From contig JAGXSQ010000077.1 of NCBI GenBank assembly GCA_018333395.1, forward strand, positions 1 through 33,045: a stretch of 33,045 nucleotides of DNA, read 5' to 3'. The notes under the pieces are model-generated. The model was not told where the DNA came from. It did no database searches and saw only the letters and a list, made by a program, of their open reading frames with translations. The DNA is from Dethiobacter sp. (GTDB lineage Bacteria > Bacillota_D > Dethiobacteria > Dethiobacterales > Dethiobacteraceae). The position numbers and the translations under genes were made by a program. Shown here in pieces: positions 24,965 to 32,815 of the stretch (its first letter is position 1; each line of letters begins with the position of its first letter).

Positions 24965-27900
24965 TTGTCTAAAAAACACGTCGTTGGCATTTGCGTCGGT
25001 GCCTCCAACATCAAAATTGTCGCCGGTGAGATTGAAGAAGGGCGCTTTAAGATTGAAAAGCAGCTTGTCAGGCCACATGACGGCAACGCGAGGAGAGTTT
25101 TAGAAAACCTGCTTCATGAATATGTCGGGCCCGACTCCCTGCTGGCCGTAACCGGGCGCAAACTTAAGGAACAGATAATCCTGCCGCAACTCTCCGAGCC
25201 GGAAGCTACGGAACTTGCGTTGCAGCATATCCTTGCCGACTTGCCTGAAAACGTAGAAGCAGCCGCCAGCATCGGCGGCGAAAACTTTATGGTCTACGAG
25301 CTCGATAGAAGCGGCCGGGTGGTTGCCGTACACACCGGCAACAAATGCGCCTCGGGAACAGGAGAGTTTTTCCTGCAGCAAATTCGCCGCATGAATTTGG
25401 ATCCCGAGGAGGCGCAAAACCTGGCACTCCTGGACGCCCCCTACAAAGTGGCCAGCCGTTGCTCGGTTTTCAGCAAGAGCGACTGCACGCACGCCATGAA
25501 CAAAGGGGTGCCTAAAGGGCGTGTGGTCGCAGGTCTTGGCCGGATGATGGCCACTAAAATCACGGAATTACTGAAAAAAGCCGGCGCTCGCAAGGTCCTG
25601 TTAATCGGCGGTGTCGCCAAAAACAGAACCATGAGGAAGTACCTGGAGAGGGAAGGCTTCCAAATTATTTCCTCTCCTTTTGACGACACTTTTGAAGCGC
25701 TTGGAGCAGCCTTGTGGGCGGCAGAACACGGGCGGCCCTGGGCGGGTGGCAAGATCAGCGTCGGCAATACTTCTTCCTTTGATTTCCTGTCGCCCCTGCC
25801 CTCTTTTCAGCACCGTGTTTCTTTCAAGGAGCAAGCGTGGCAGCAGGCCACGGTCGGTGATGAGTACATTATTGGCCTAGATGCAGGCTCAACCACGACT
25901 AAAGCGGTACTCATGCGCACTTCGGATCAGGCCATCGTTGCCGGCGTCTACCTGCGGACCGGCGGCGACCCTGTGGCCGCCTCCCGTCAATGTTACCGTT
26001 CCCTTGCTGAACAGGTGCCACCAGGATTAAAAATTATTGGACTTGGCGTGACCGGTTCTGGGCGGCAAATCGCCGGTTTGCATGGCCTGACGAACGGCAT
26101 TGTCAACGAGATTATCGCCCATACCACTGCCGCCGTTTACTTTGACCCCGAGGTAGATACCATCTTTGAGATTGGCGGCCAGGACGCCAAATATACTTAT
26201 ATTATCAACCGCGTCCCTTCCGATTATGCCATGAACGAGGCGTGCTCCGCCGGCACCGGCTCTTTTCTGGAAGAGGCGGCCAGAGAAACTTTAAACATCG
26301 TCACTGAAAATATCGCCGCTTACGCTCTTAAAGGAGAAAAGCCGCCCAATTTTAACGACCAATGTGCCGCCTTTATCGGCAGTGATATTAAGACCGCCAT
26401 CCAGGAAGGCGTTAAGAGCGAGGATATTGCCGCCGGGCTGGTTTATGCCATCTGCCTTAACTACATTACCCGCGTGAAAAGCAGCCGCAAAGTCGGGCGC
26501 AAAATATTTATGCAAGGCGGCGTCTGTTACAACAAGGCCGTGCCGCTAGCCATGGCCGCCCTCACCGGACGGGAGATTATCGTTCCGCCTGACCCGGGTT
26601 TAATGGGGGCCTTCGGTGTAGCGCTGGAAGTATGGCACAAAATTACGGCAGGGTTTTTGCCGCAAGGTCAATTTGACCTGCAGGAACTGTCCACCAGGGA
26701 AGTGGCGTACGGACAGCCCTTTGAATGTGCCGGAGGCAAGGAGCGTTGCGACCGCAAATGCACCGTCGCCCGCATCAAGGTAGCTGGCAAAACCTATCCT
26801 TTCGGCGGCGCGTGCAATAAATATTACAACGAGCGTATCGAGCTAAGTCACGACACTGCTGCCTTGGACTTGGTAGCGGAGCGACAGAGGCTGCTCTTTG
26901 AGCGCCCACTTGTTCCCGCCGCCTCCAACGGAAAAACGGTGGGTATCAGCTTATCGCTGATGACAAACAGCCTCTATCCTTTTTATCACCGCTTTATAAC
27001 CAGCCTCGGCTTCAGCATTGTTTTGCCGGACACAGCGGACGAAGAAGGCCTTGAGCGTCGCAGAGCGCCCTTCTGTTACCCGGTGGAGCTGGCGCACGGC
27101 TTTATAGCAAACCTTATCGCCAAAAAACCGGATTATATCCTGATGCCGCATGTGCGTGCCACACCGCTGAAGAAAGGCTGCCCACCCAGCACCACCTGCC
27201 CCTTGATCCAGGGAGAGCCTTACGTTTTAAGGCGTACTTTCCAAGAAGATTTGCAAGGCATCGAAGTCCTTGTCCCTGTTCTGGACATGCCTGACGACTA
27301 TACAGACAGCGAAAAAGAAATGCTCCTACTCGGAGCGAGACTCGGCGCCAGCAAAACAGCGAGCAAAAACGCTTTTCAGGCCGCCCTCCAAGCGCAAAAT
27401 GAGTTCGTCGCCCAAATCAAGGAAGTCGGCAGGAAAGCGTTAGAGCAGGCGGACGCGAAAGGTCAGCCTGCGGTAGTGCTTTTTGGCCGCTCTTATAACG
27501 CTTTCCCAGGATTTGCCAACATGGGCATCCCTCATAAGTTCGCCTCCCGCGGCATCATGGTCCTACCTTATGATATGCTGGACCACGACCAGGAGGAGCC
27601 TATCGCTAGCATGCACTGGGCCGCCGGCATGGGTATTCTGAAGGCGGCTAGGGTCACAAAGCGCCATCCGCATCTTTTCGGCTGCTATATCACCAATTTC
27701 AGTTGCGGGCCGGACTCTTTTGTAATTAACTATTTCCGTGAGATTATGGCTGAGAAACCATCACTGACGCTGGAACTTGACTCGCACACTGCCGACGCCG
27801 GCATCGACACGCGCATCGAGGCTTTTATGGACATCGTCAAAAGCTATGATGAAAAAAATGCCCTCGTTGGCAAAGAAGATGATTCCTTCCTGCCAGCCGA

Positions 27901-29236
27901 AATAATCAAGCATGGTAAGGAGTGGGTGGTGCGCTCCTCCAGTGGCGAAAACCTCCGTCTGACCGATGAGCGTGTTAAACTGATCATTCCTTCCATGGGA
28001 GACTTTACCGCCCGGATTCTGGCCGCCGTATTCCGCTATCACGGCATCAACGCCGTCGCCCTGCCTCCTTCTGTCGATGCTGATTTGCAAAGAGGCAAAG
28101 AATTTTCTACCTGTAAAGAATGCCTGCCGTTGATCCAGACGATGGGCTCTCTGTTCAACTATCTGGATAAGCGGGAGCCAGGAGAGATAACGGTCTATTT
28201 TATGCCCACCACAGGAGGTTCCTGCCGCTTCGCCCAGTACAATGTTCTAACTAAGATGCTGGTCAACAAGCACAGCGTCCCTGACCTGGCCGTGATGTCA
28301 CTATCCTCGCAAAACAGCTACGGCGGCATGAGCACAAACTTTACGAAACGCGCTTTATGGTCCGTGATTATCGGAGACGTCATGGAAGAAATACGTGCCG
28401 CTGTGCTTACCTTGTCAGCCGAGCAAGATTTGGGGTGGCAAACATACAAGCAAGCGGAAGAAATGATCCTGACTGCGGTAGCTGGCTCCAGCTGGCAAGA
28501 ATTGCAGGATACATTAAAAAAAGTAGCTTCCCTGCTGGCCGGGATCCCACTTCATACTCCATTGGCCACGGCGCCGAAAATAGCGCTGATTGGCGAAATA
28601 TACCTACGCCGGGACGGCTTCTCGCAACGCTATCTGGCTGAGCAAATGGCTGAAAAAGGCATCGTCGCCCTCATGGCCCCGGTGATGGAATGGGTCTATT
28701 ATACCAACTACCTGGCGGCACGTGGTCTGCGCGGCAAGAACACCATGCCACAGCGCTTGAAGTTTCGCCTCAAAGGCTTGCTGATGAGAAAGTATGAGCG
28801 CATCATCAAGAACATCCTGGCCGCCTCGGGGCTCTACGATTACCACCTGATTGACATAGAGCATTTGGTTAGCAGCGTCACGAGATTTATCGACCCGCGG
28901 CTGACGGGAGAAGCGATCCTTACTTTAGCCTGCGCCCTTACCGAAATCATTGACAAAGTTGACGGCGTTATCTCCATCGGTCCCTTTGGCTGCATGCCCT
29001 CGCGCATAGCCGAATCAGTAATCAAACAGACCATTGATACCGAAAAACAAACTATCTGCTCTAACCATGAGCTGGTCACTAAAATCATGCAGGAACATCC
29101 CCGTCTGCCTTTTCTCAGCATCGAAAGTGACGGGAGCCCTTTTCCTCCTGTCATCGAAGCCAGCCTGGAAAGCTTTGTCCTGCAAACAAAAAGACTGCAT
29201 CAGACGCGCCTGAAATACTCCGCGCAAAGCAAGTAA
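24965..29236 (+). CDS. Large acyl-CoA dehydratase activase-like protein (BadF/BadG/HgdC ATPases fused to dehydratase-like region)
   Basis: About 1,423 residues. Two ASKHA ATPase domains lie in tandem. Copy one (about 5-255) has GICVGASNIKIV and Cys128 (NKCASGTGEFF) and Cys166 (RCSVF). Copy two (about 300-570) has the stronger motif GLDAGSTTTKAV with Cys427 (NEACSAGTGSF) and Cys467 (QCAAFIGSD), the cluster ligands of the HgdC/BadF family. A DUF2229-like Cys-containing region (about 650-880) and a dehydratase D-subunit-like region (about 950-1400) follow. The family is widespread in anaerobes with no proven reaction; a role in ATP-driven low-potential electron transfer is inferred. TTG 24965 has GAGGTG 7 nt upstream; a GTG at 24908 overlapping the clpB stop is the alternative. 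Confidence 0.88.
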   Translation: MSKKHVVGICVGASNIKIVAGEIEEGRFKIEKQLVRPHDGNARRVLENLLHEYVGPDSLLAVTGRKLKEQIILPQLSEPEATELALQHILADLPENVEAAASIGGENFMVYELDRSGRVVAVHTGNKCASGTGEFFLQQIRRMNLDPEEAQNLALLDAPYKVASRCSVFSKSDCTHAMNKGVPKGRVVAGLGRMMATKITELLKKAGARKVLLIGGVAKNRTMRKYLEREGFQIISSPFDDTFEALGAALWAAEHGRPWAGGKISVGNTSSFDFLSPLPSFQHRVSFKEQAWQQATVGDEYIIGLDAGSTTTKAVLMRTSDQAIVAGVYLRTGGDPVAASRQCYRSLAEQVPPGLKIIGLGVTGSGRQIAGLHGLTNGIVNEIIAHTTAAVYFDPEVDTIFEIGGQDAKYTYIINRVPSDYAMNEACSAGTGSFLEEAARETLNIVTENIAAYALKGEKPPNFNDQCAAFIGSDIKTAIQEGVKSEDIAAGLVYAICLNYITRVKSSRKVGRKIFMQGGVCYNKAVPLAMAALTGREIIVPPDPGLMGAFGVALEVWHKITAGFLPQGQFDLQELSTREVAYGQPFECAGGKERCDRKCTVARIKVAGKTYPFGGACNKYYNERIELSHDTAALDLVAERQRLLFERPLVPAASNGKTVGISLSLMTNSLYPFYHRFITSLGFSIVLPDTADEEGLERRRAPFCYPVELAHGFIANLIAKKPDYILMPHVRATPLKKGCPPSTTCPLIQGEPYVLRRTFQEDLQGIEVLVPVLDMPDDYTDSEKEMLLLGARLGASKTASKNAFQAALQAQNEFVAQIKEVGRKALEQADAKGQPAVVLFGRSYNAFPGFANMGIPHKFASRGIMVLPYDMLDHDQEEPIASMHWAAGMGILKAARVTKRHPHLFGCYITNFSCGPDSFVINYFREIMAEKPSLTLELDSHTADAGIDTRIEAFMDIVKSYDEKNALVGKEDDSFLPAEIIKHGKEWVVRSSSGENLRLTDERVKLIIPSMGDFTARILAAVFRYHGINAVALPPSVDADLQRGKEFSTCKECLPLIQTMGSLFNYLDKREPGEITVYFMPTTGGSCRFAQYNVLTKMLVNKHSVPDLAVMSLSSQNSYGGMSTNFTKRALWSVIIGDVMEEIRAAVLTLSAEQDLGWQTYKQAEEMILTAVAGSSWQELQDTLKKVASLLAGIPLHTPLATAPKIALIGEIYLRRDGFSQRYLAEQMAEKGIVALMAPVMEWVYYTNYLAARGLRGKNTMPQRLKFRLKGLLMRKYERIIKNILAASGLYDYHLIDIEHLVSSVTRFIDPRLTGEAILTLACALTEIIDKVDGVISIGPFGCMPSRIAESVIKQTIDTEKQTICSNHELVTKIMQEHPRLPFLSIESDGSPFPPVIEASLESFVLQTKRLHQTRLKYSAQSK

Positions 29237-29264
29237 GCAGTCTCTCCAAGCAATACCTCAAAAA

Positions 29265-29294
29265 GCCGGGCAGCTTACTTACAGGCTGCCCGGC
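29265..29294 (-). terminator. Terminator between activase and HD gene
   Basis: GCCGGGCAGC and its complement form a 10-bp stem with a 10-nt loop. On the minus strand a run of five Ts follows, so it mainly serves the HD-domain gene; it may also block rightward transcription. Confidence 0.75.
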
Positions 29295-29314
29295 CAAGCT
29301 TAGCGGGGAATAGG

Positions 29315-30514
29315 TTAAACAGCGGCAAAGTCCGTGAACCAGGCGCCGAAGTCAATCCCGGCGATTTTTTTGTCCCTGTAGAGAGAGCACAGCTCCCGGT
29401 GACCGTCCAAAAGCGAAGGCGACCGGATGCCGTGAGTAAGGGATAGATACGCTTCCACATAAGCGGCAAACTGGTCGCAAGCTTTAAGCACTTCCCCGTC
29501 CAAGGGGGAAAATTCATCACCGTTATAAGCAACGTTTATTTTATCCGAAGTAACAAAGCAGGTCTGCCCTGCAAGCTGAATTTTGCTCTTGAACTCGTCA
29601 GTCATAAAATACCTGATTTCCTGGTGCCAGAAGTCCGGTAGCAAGGGCAACAGCTTCTCCTCCACCTGCCTATCTTCGATGTCCTTAATCAGCTCATCCA
29701 AGCCTTCTACCGACCGTTTCACCGGTGAAACAATGTCGCGGGTCAGCACTTCCGGCAGGTCGTGAAACAACCCGGCAAAAAAGTTGTTGTACAGGCGGCG
29801 GTCGCCGGCGCCCAGTTCCAGGGAGCAGAAGTAGCCGAGCATAGCCACAACCAGCATGTGACCCATCACCGACGTTTCCGGTATCCTCGGGGTCTGCGCC
29901 CAGCGCTGCTGGAAGCGCAGTTGACCGACAAGATCAAGAAAATGGCTCGTTTTTTTGCCAAGCTGGAGCTTTTGCACCCCGGCCAAGTCAAAATGTTCCT
30001 CAATTTCATCAGCAATTTTAGACCGTGTCTCCTCCAGACCAAAAAGACCGGCGTTCATGTGGTAAATAATTTTAAACTCCCAGTTGGTGGCCAGATAATG
30101 GGCGGCTTTAAGAATTTTCTTCTCTAGGAGGCTCTCACCAGGATCAGACAAATAACTGCTGAATTTACCAAAAAACCCGCCTTGCAGACCGCCTGTCCTG
30201 TCTTGCAGCTTTTCCAGCACCCAAGCGTTTAGTTTGTCGCCTTTCTCGGCCATCAGCCGGTGGAAAACGGGTGGCTTGATGTCGGTTAAAACAATGCGAT
30301 GCAGGAATTCAAAACAGCCGCCCTCGATTAGTTTTCGCCAATCCACTTTGACCTTCCTGTCGCTCTCCTCCATCCTTCCCAGGACATAAGCATAAAACAT
30401 TTTATGGGCCTGCTTGTCCAGCTCGGTAAAGCCTTTGTGGGGCCGGATATGGTCATTCCAGCGCTGGATGCTGGCTGCCTCGTACAAGAGCTCTATCAGT
30501 GCTTTATTGATCAT
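29315..30514 (-). CDS. HD-domain (YfbR/HD_3-like) phosphohydrolase
   Basis: 399 residues. The HD signature is ETSVMGHM (His219), LFHDLPEV (His251, Asp252) and TRDIVSP (Asp260), the metal-binding set of HD hydrolases related to 5'-nucleotidases such as YfbR. The N-terminal 190 and C-terminal 100 residues are not recognised beyond belonging to this longer family. Function is likely nucleotide or phosphate-ester hydrolysis; substrate unknown. The ATG has GGGGAGG about 10 nt upstream. Confidence 0.82.
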   Translation of the reverse strand: MINKALIELLYEAASIQRWNDHIRPHKGFTELDKQAHKMFYAYVLGRMEESDRKVKVDWRKLIEGGCFEFLHRIVLTDIKPPVFHRLMAEKGDKLNAWVLEKLQDRTGGLQGGFFGKFSSYLSDPGESLLEKKILKAAHYLATNWEFKIIYHMNAGLFGLEETRSKIADEIEEHFDLAGVQKLQLGKKTSHFLDLVGQLRFQQRWAQTPRIPETSVMGHMLVVAMLGYFCSLELGAGDRRLYNNFFAGLFHDLPEVLTRDIVSPVKRSVEGLDELIKDIEDRQVEEKLLPLLPDFWHQEIRYFMTDEFKSKIQLAGQTCFVTSDKINVAYNGDEFSPLDGEVLKACDQFAAYVEAYLSLTHGIRSPSLLDGHRELCSLYRDKKIAGIDFGAWFTDFAAV

Positions 30515-31055
30515 CTTCTGCCGCCTCCCCTCCGTCCTTCCCCGCCCTCAAGAAATCTTCTTCTTCAATCGTTGACCGTTTTCTCTGCTGACCGCCTTAG
30601 CTTCGGTGCAAGCAGTTTTTTGAATAAACATTACAAAACCATGCGAGGTTTTCCGTTCGACTGAGAGACGCCAAAATCCTGCACCTGTCGGCAGTGTCCT
30701 CCGCGTTAACCGTCACGCCGATGCCATTTTCAGCATAATCACCAAGCAAGCACTACAGAACAAGCGTACAGCGTTCGAACTGGCGTTACAGAAAAGAGAA
30801 AACCACGGTGGCTAGAAACCGCCGGGGTTACTGTGCTTTCTCCAGTTCGGCGACTTTACGAATACATGGAATGGTACCACATGTAGTCCACATGTCTAAC
30901 TTCAACAACTCGTCCCCGCTTCCCCCGCTGCCCGGATCTCGCCGTGCTCCATCCAGATCGCCCGGCAACTTGAAACCGCAATTTTCTGATTGCACATACA
31001 ACAAATATGTTGTATATTATATATGCCAACTTCCTAGCAGATGAGGTCTTGCATA
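30515..31055. other. Gene-poor spacer with possible gene remnant
   Basis: No convincing gene in 541 nt. Open frames here have no ribosome site or recognisable family. On the minus strand at about 30912-30982 the reading CRAIWMEHGEIRAAGEAG resembles the C-terminus of ABC-type polysaccharide-export ATPases, suggesting a decayed fragment; this is a short match judged by eye. The right end holds the promoter/operator of the toxin-antitoxin pair. Confidence 0.5.
30990..31018 (+). promoter_or_regulatory. Toxin-antitoxin promoter with embedded operator
   Basis: TTGCAC (30990-30995), a 17-nt spacer and TATATT (31013-31018). The perfect dyad ATACAACA-AATA-TGTTGTAT (30996-31015) fills the spacer, where a bound HTH antitoxin would block RNA polymerase. 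It fits the autoregulation known for such pairs. Confidence 0.75.
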
Positions 31056-31379
31056 ATGAATGTATTTACCTACAAAACAGCCGGGGGTAAGGACCTTGTT
31101 ATCAATTATCTTGATAAACTTCCGGAGAAAGAAAGCGCCGAAGGGTTTTACATACTGGCAAAGTTAGAAGAGGAAGGGCTGCCATTCTTAAAAGCGCTTG
31201 AAACTCGACAACTGGACGGCAAACTGTGGGAGATAAAATTTCATCAGCACAATCGTATCATGTACATCGTCCTCGACAAAGATAACCTCTATCTAGTTCA
31301 TGCCTGCAAAAAGCAAAAAGGGAGAGCCGAAAAACATGAGGTTGATAAGGCCAGAAAGAGAATTAAGCAGTTAATTTAG
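31056..31379 (+). CDS. HigB/Gp49-like toxin (RelE superfamily)
   Basis: 107 residues with the pattern of phage-derived Gp49-like/HigB proteins (PF05973): ...FYILAKLEEEGLPF, RQLDGKLWEIKF, NRIMYIVLDKDNLYLVHACKKQ and a basic C-terminal helix (EVDKARKRIKQL). Such toxins cleave mRNA at the ribosome. ATG 31056 has GAGGT 8-9 nt upstream; the ATG at 31041 overlaps that site. The toxin comes first and the HTH antitoxin 18 nt later, the order typical of higBA. Base composition is more AT-rich than its neighbours, which fits horizontal acquisition. Confidence 0.88.
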   Translation: MNVFTYKTAGGKDLVINYLDKLPEKESAEGFYILAKLEEEGLPFLKALETRQLDGKLWEIKFHQHNRIMYIVLDKDNLYLVHACKKQKGRAEKHEVDKARKRIKQLI

Positions 31380-31397
31380 CTAGAAAGGAGAATGAAA

Positions 31398-31718
31398 ATG
31401 CCTTTTGAAAAAGTAAATATAAAACAAATAATTAATGAGAAAAAACAAAGGGATCCCGAATTTGCTAAAGCCTATTCTGAAGTTGAAAAAGAATATGATC
31501 TGGTCAGGCAAATTGTAAGAATACGCAAAGCAAAAAGAATAACACAGAGGGAACTGGCCCTTAAAGTTGGCATTCACCAGCAAGTAATTTCCCGGTTTGA
31601 ACGTGAAAAACACATCCCAACACTTACAGGATTTTTAAAGATATTAAACGGTCTTGACCTGGATTTAAACTTAGTCGAAAAAGATAAAAATGAAAAACAG
31701 CAACAGATTTCGCCCTGA
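31398..31718 (+). CDS. HigA-like XRE-family antitoxin
   Basis: 106 residues. A helical N-terminus with AKAYSEVEKEYDLVRQIV is followed by an XRE helix-turn-helix (about 42-95) with RITQRELALKVGIHQQVISRFERE and a Lys/Glu/Gln-rich tail. It is expected to neutralise the preceding toxin and repress the shared promoter. AAGGAG lies 8 nt before ATG 31398; the ATG at 31392 is too close to it. Markedly AT-rich. Confidence 0.88.
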   Translation: MPFEKVNIKQIINEKKQRDPEFAKAYSEVEKEYDLVRQIVRIRKAKRITQRELALKVGIHQQVISRFEREKHIPTLTGFLKILNGLDLDLNLVEKDKNEKQQQISP

Positions 31719-31871
31719 GCCCCTAACCCCATAAAATCCCAGGGGGCTAAGGCTGCTACGTAGTCAAAGCTTTTCACTGGAGGGCCATTTTGGCCTCCCC
31801 TAAAAAGATCGTCCTTTCCGATTGGTGTGGACGATGGGCTATCAGAGACATCGCCACCAGCCCGCAGAAAG

Positions 31872-31892
31872 TTTTGCTACAATTTTGCTACA
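31872..31892. repeat. Two direct copies of TTTTGCTACA
   Basis: Copies at 31872-31881 and 31883-31892 (period 11 nt) lie about 70 nt from the CCA end of a tRNA gene and next to an AT-rich toxin-antitoxin pair. I recall similar repeats near integrase attachment regions by tRNA genes, but no integrase is present here. Confidence 0.4.
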
Positions 31893-31918
31893 GTAAGCGG
31901 TTTTTCCCGTGGGAAACG

Positions 31919-31953
31919 AACAACCACGGGAGCCGAAAACCCCCGTGGTTGTT
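31919..31953 (-). terminator. Terminator of the tRNA pair
   Basis: AACAACCACGGG and its complement form a 12-bp stem with an 11-nt loop, 9 nt beyond the CCA end of tRNA-Val. On the plus strand it is followed by GAGTTTTT, so it may act in both directions. Confidence 0.75.
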
Positions 31954-31962
31954 GAGTTTTTA

Positions 31963-32037
31963 TGGTGGGGCTAGCTGGGATCGAACCAGCGGCCTCTTGA
32001 ATGTGAGTCAAGCGCTCTCCCCCTGAGCTATAGCCCC
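31963..32037 (-). tRNA. tRNA-Val (anticodon CAC)
   Basis: A full cloverleaf with encoded CCA: acceptor GGGGCTA/TAGCCCC, A73, D-arm TAGCTCAG, anticodon loop CTCACAT with CAC at 32003-32005, T-arm GGTTCGATCC. It lies 3 nt after tRNA-Ala in the same transcript. Confidence 0.95.
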
Positions 32038-32040
32038 GTA

Positions 32041-32116
32041 TGGTGGACGTGAGGGGACTCGAACCCCTGGCCTCTTGAATGCGAGCCAAGCGCTCTCCCG
32101 GCTGAGCTACACGCCC
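32041..32116 (-). tRNA. tRNA-Ala (anticodon CGC)
   Basis: A full cloverleaf with encoded CCA: acceptor GGGCGTG/CACGTCC, which contains the G3-U70 pair that identifies alanine tRNAs, and anticodon loop CTCGCAT with CGC at 32081-32083. First gene of a two-tRNA unit. CGC reads only GCG, so a second Ala tRNA must exist elsewhere. Confidence 0.95.
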
Positions 32117-32129
32117 GTAATACATACTC

Positions 32130-32158
32130 ATTTTACAGCAGACAGGTGAAAAAAGCAA
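32130..32158 (-). promoter_or_regulatory. Promoter of the tRNA-Ala/tRNA-Val unit
   Basis: TTGCTT (32153-32158), a 17-nt spacer and TAAAAT (32130-32135) on the minus strand, 13 nt upstream of the tRNA-Ala 5' end. Confidence 0.7.
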
Positions 32159-32171
32159 GTGGAGAAAAATT

Positions 32172-32192
32172 TCGTGATTTCAGGAATCACGA
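32172..32192. repeat. 8-bp inverted repeat between tRNA promoter and kinase gene
   Basis: TCGTGATT, a 5-nt centre and AATCACGA. It could be an operator for the divergent kinase fragment or part of an element end; no known site is recognised. Confidence 0.4.
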
Positions 32193-32269
32193 CAGTATGC
32201 ACCAAATTTTGCACCGCCAAACTGTTATAACTATTGAGGCAGAGTCCAGTTGTGCAAGGAAGGTGCCTC

Positions 32270-32815
32270 ATGCAGCGCTCAGAAAGCATTCGGCCAGATG
32301 ACATGTCCCCGGGGGAACAGCTATCCGCCCAGCTGCTCTTTTGGGAGGCCTATACACATTTTTTTTGGGAAAACAGCGTAGCGGCCATTGTAGCTGTGGA
32401 CTGCCTCGGTTGTGTTACCATTTTCAACCAGCATGCGGAGCATATTTTTAGCCTTCCCGCCAAAAGTGTGCTGGGACGTCCGCTAAACCAAGTTTTTCCC
32501 CTCGTTGCCGACCACGAACATTATCTTCTGCAGTCTTTAAAAAAAAGACGGGAACTGAAAGACGTTGAATACAGCTACTGCCCTTACACGGAGCAGGAAG
32601 GCAGCTTCGTACATAACGTGGCCCTAGTCACATTGCCTGGCGAGCGACTAGGTGGGGCTATCTGGGTACGCAAAGATGTTTCCGCTCTCCGGCGCTTTGA
32701 AAAAGAAATACGCCTGGCCGAAGTAGAGGCCCTGGTCTGGCAGATGGCGGCAGAAATAGCTCATGAAATCCGCAACCCCCTAGCAAGCGCCAGAGGCCAC
32801 AGCGCTGACGCGTGA
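32270..32815 (+). pseudogene. PAS-domain histidine kinase, truncated just after the H-box
   Basis: 181 residues. Residues about 30-140 form a PAS sensor domain (FWENSVAAIVAVDCLG, IFNQHAEHIFSLPAKSVLG, GGAIWVRKDVSALRR). The HisKA helix follows with phospho-His165 in MAAEIAHEIRNPLASARG. The expected continuation (dimerisation helix two and the ATP-binding domain) is replaced by HSADA and a stop. No frame downstream in the remaining 230 nt resumes kinase sequence, so an insertion or deletion, not a simple frameshift, is more likely. ATG 32270 has AGGAAGGTG upstream. As it stands it cannot phosphorylate itself. Assembly or window-edge effects cannot be excluded. Confidence 0.8.

Noticed and set aside
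30808..31044. 78-codon plus-strand frame in the spacer
   Set aside because: No ribosome site, no recognisable domain, and it overlaps the toxin-antitoxin promoter.
31877..32158. 93-codon minus-strand frame
   Set aside because: It runs through both tRNA genes and their terminator; chance open frame.
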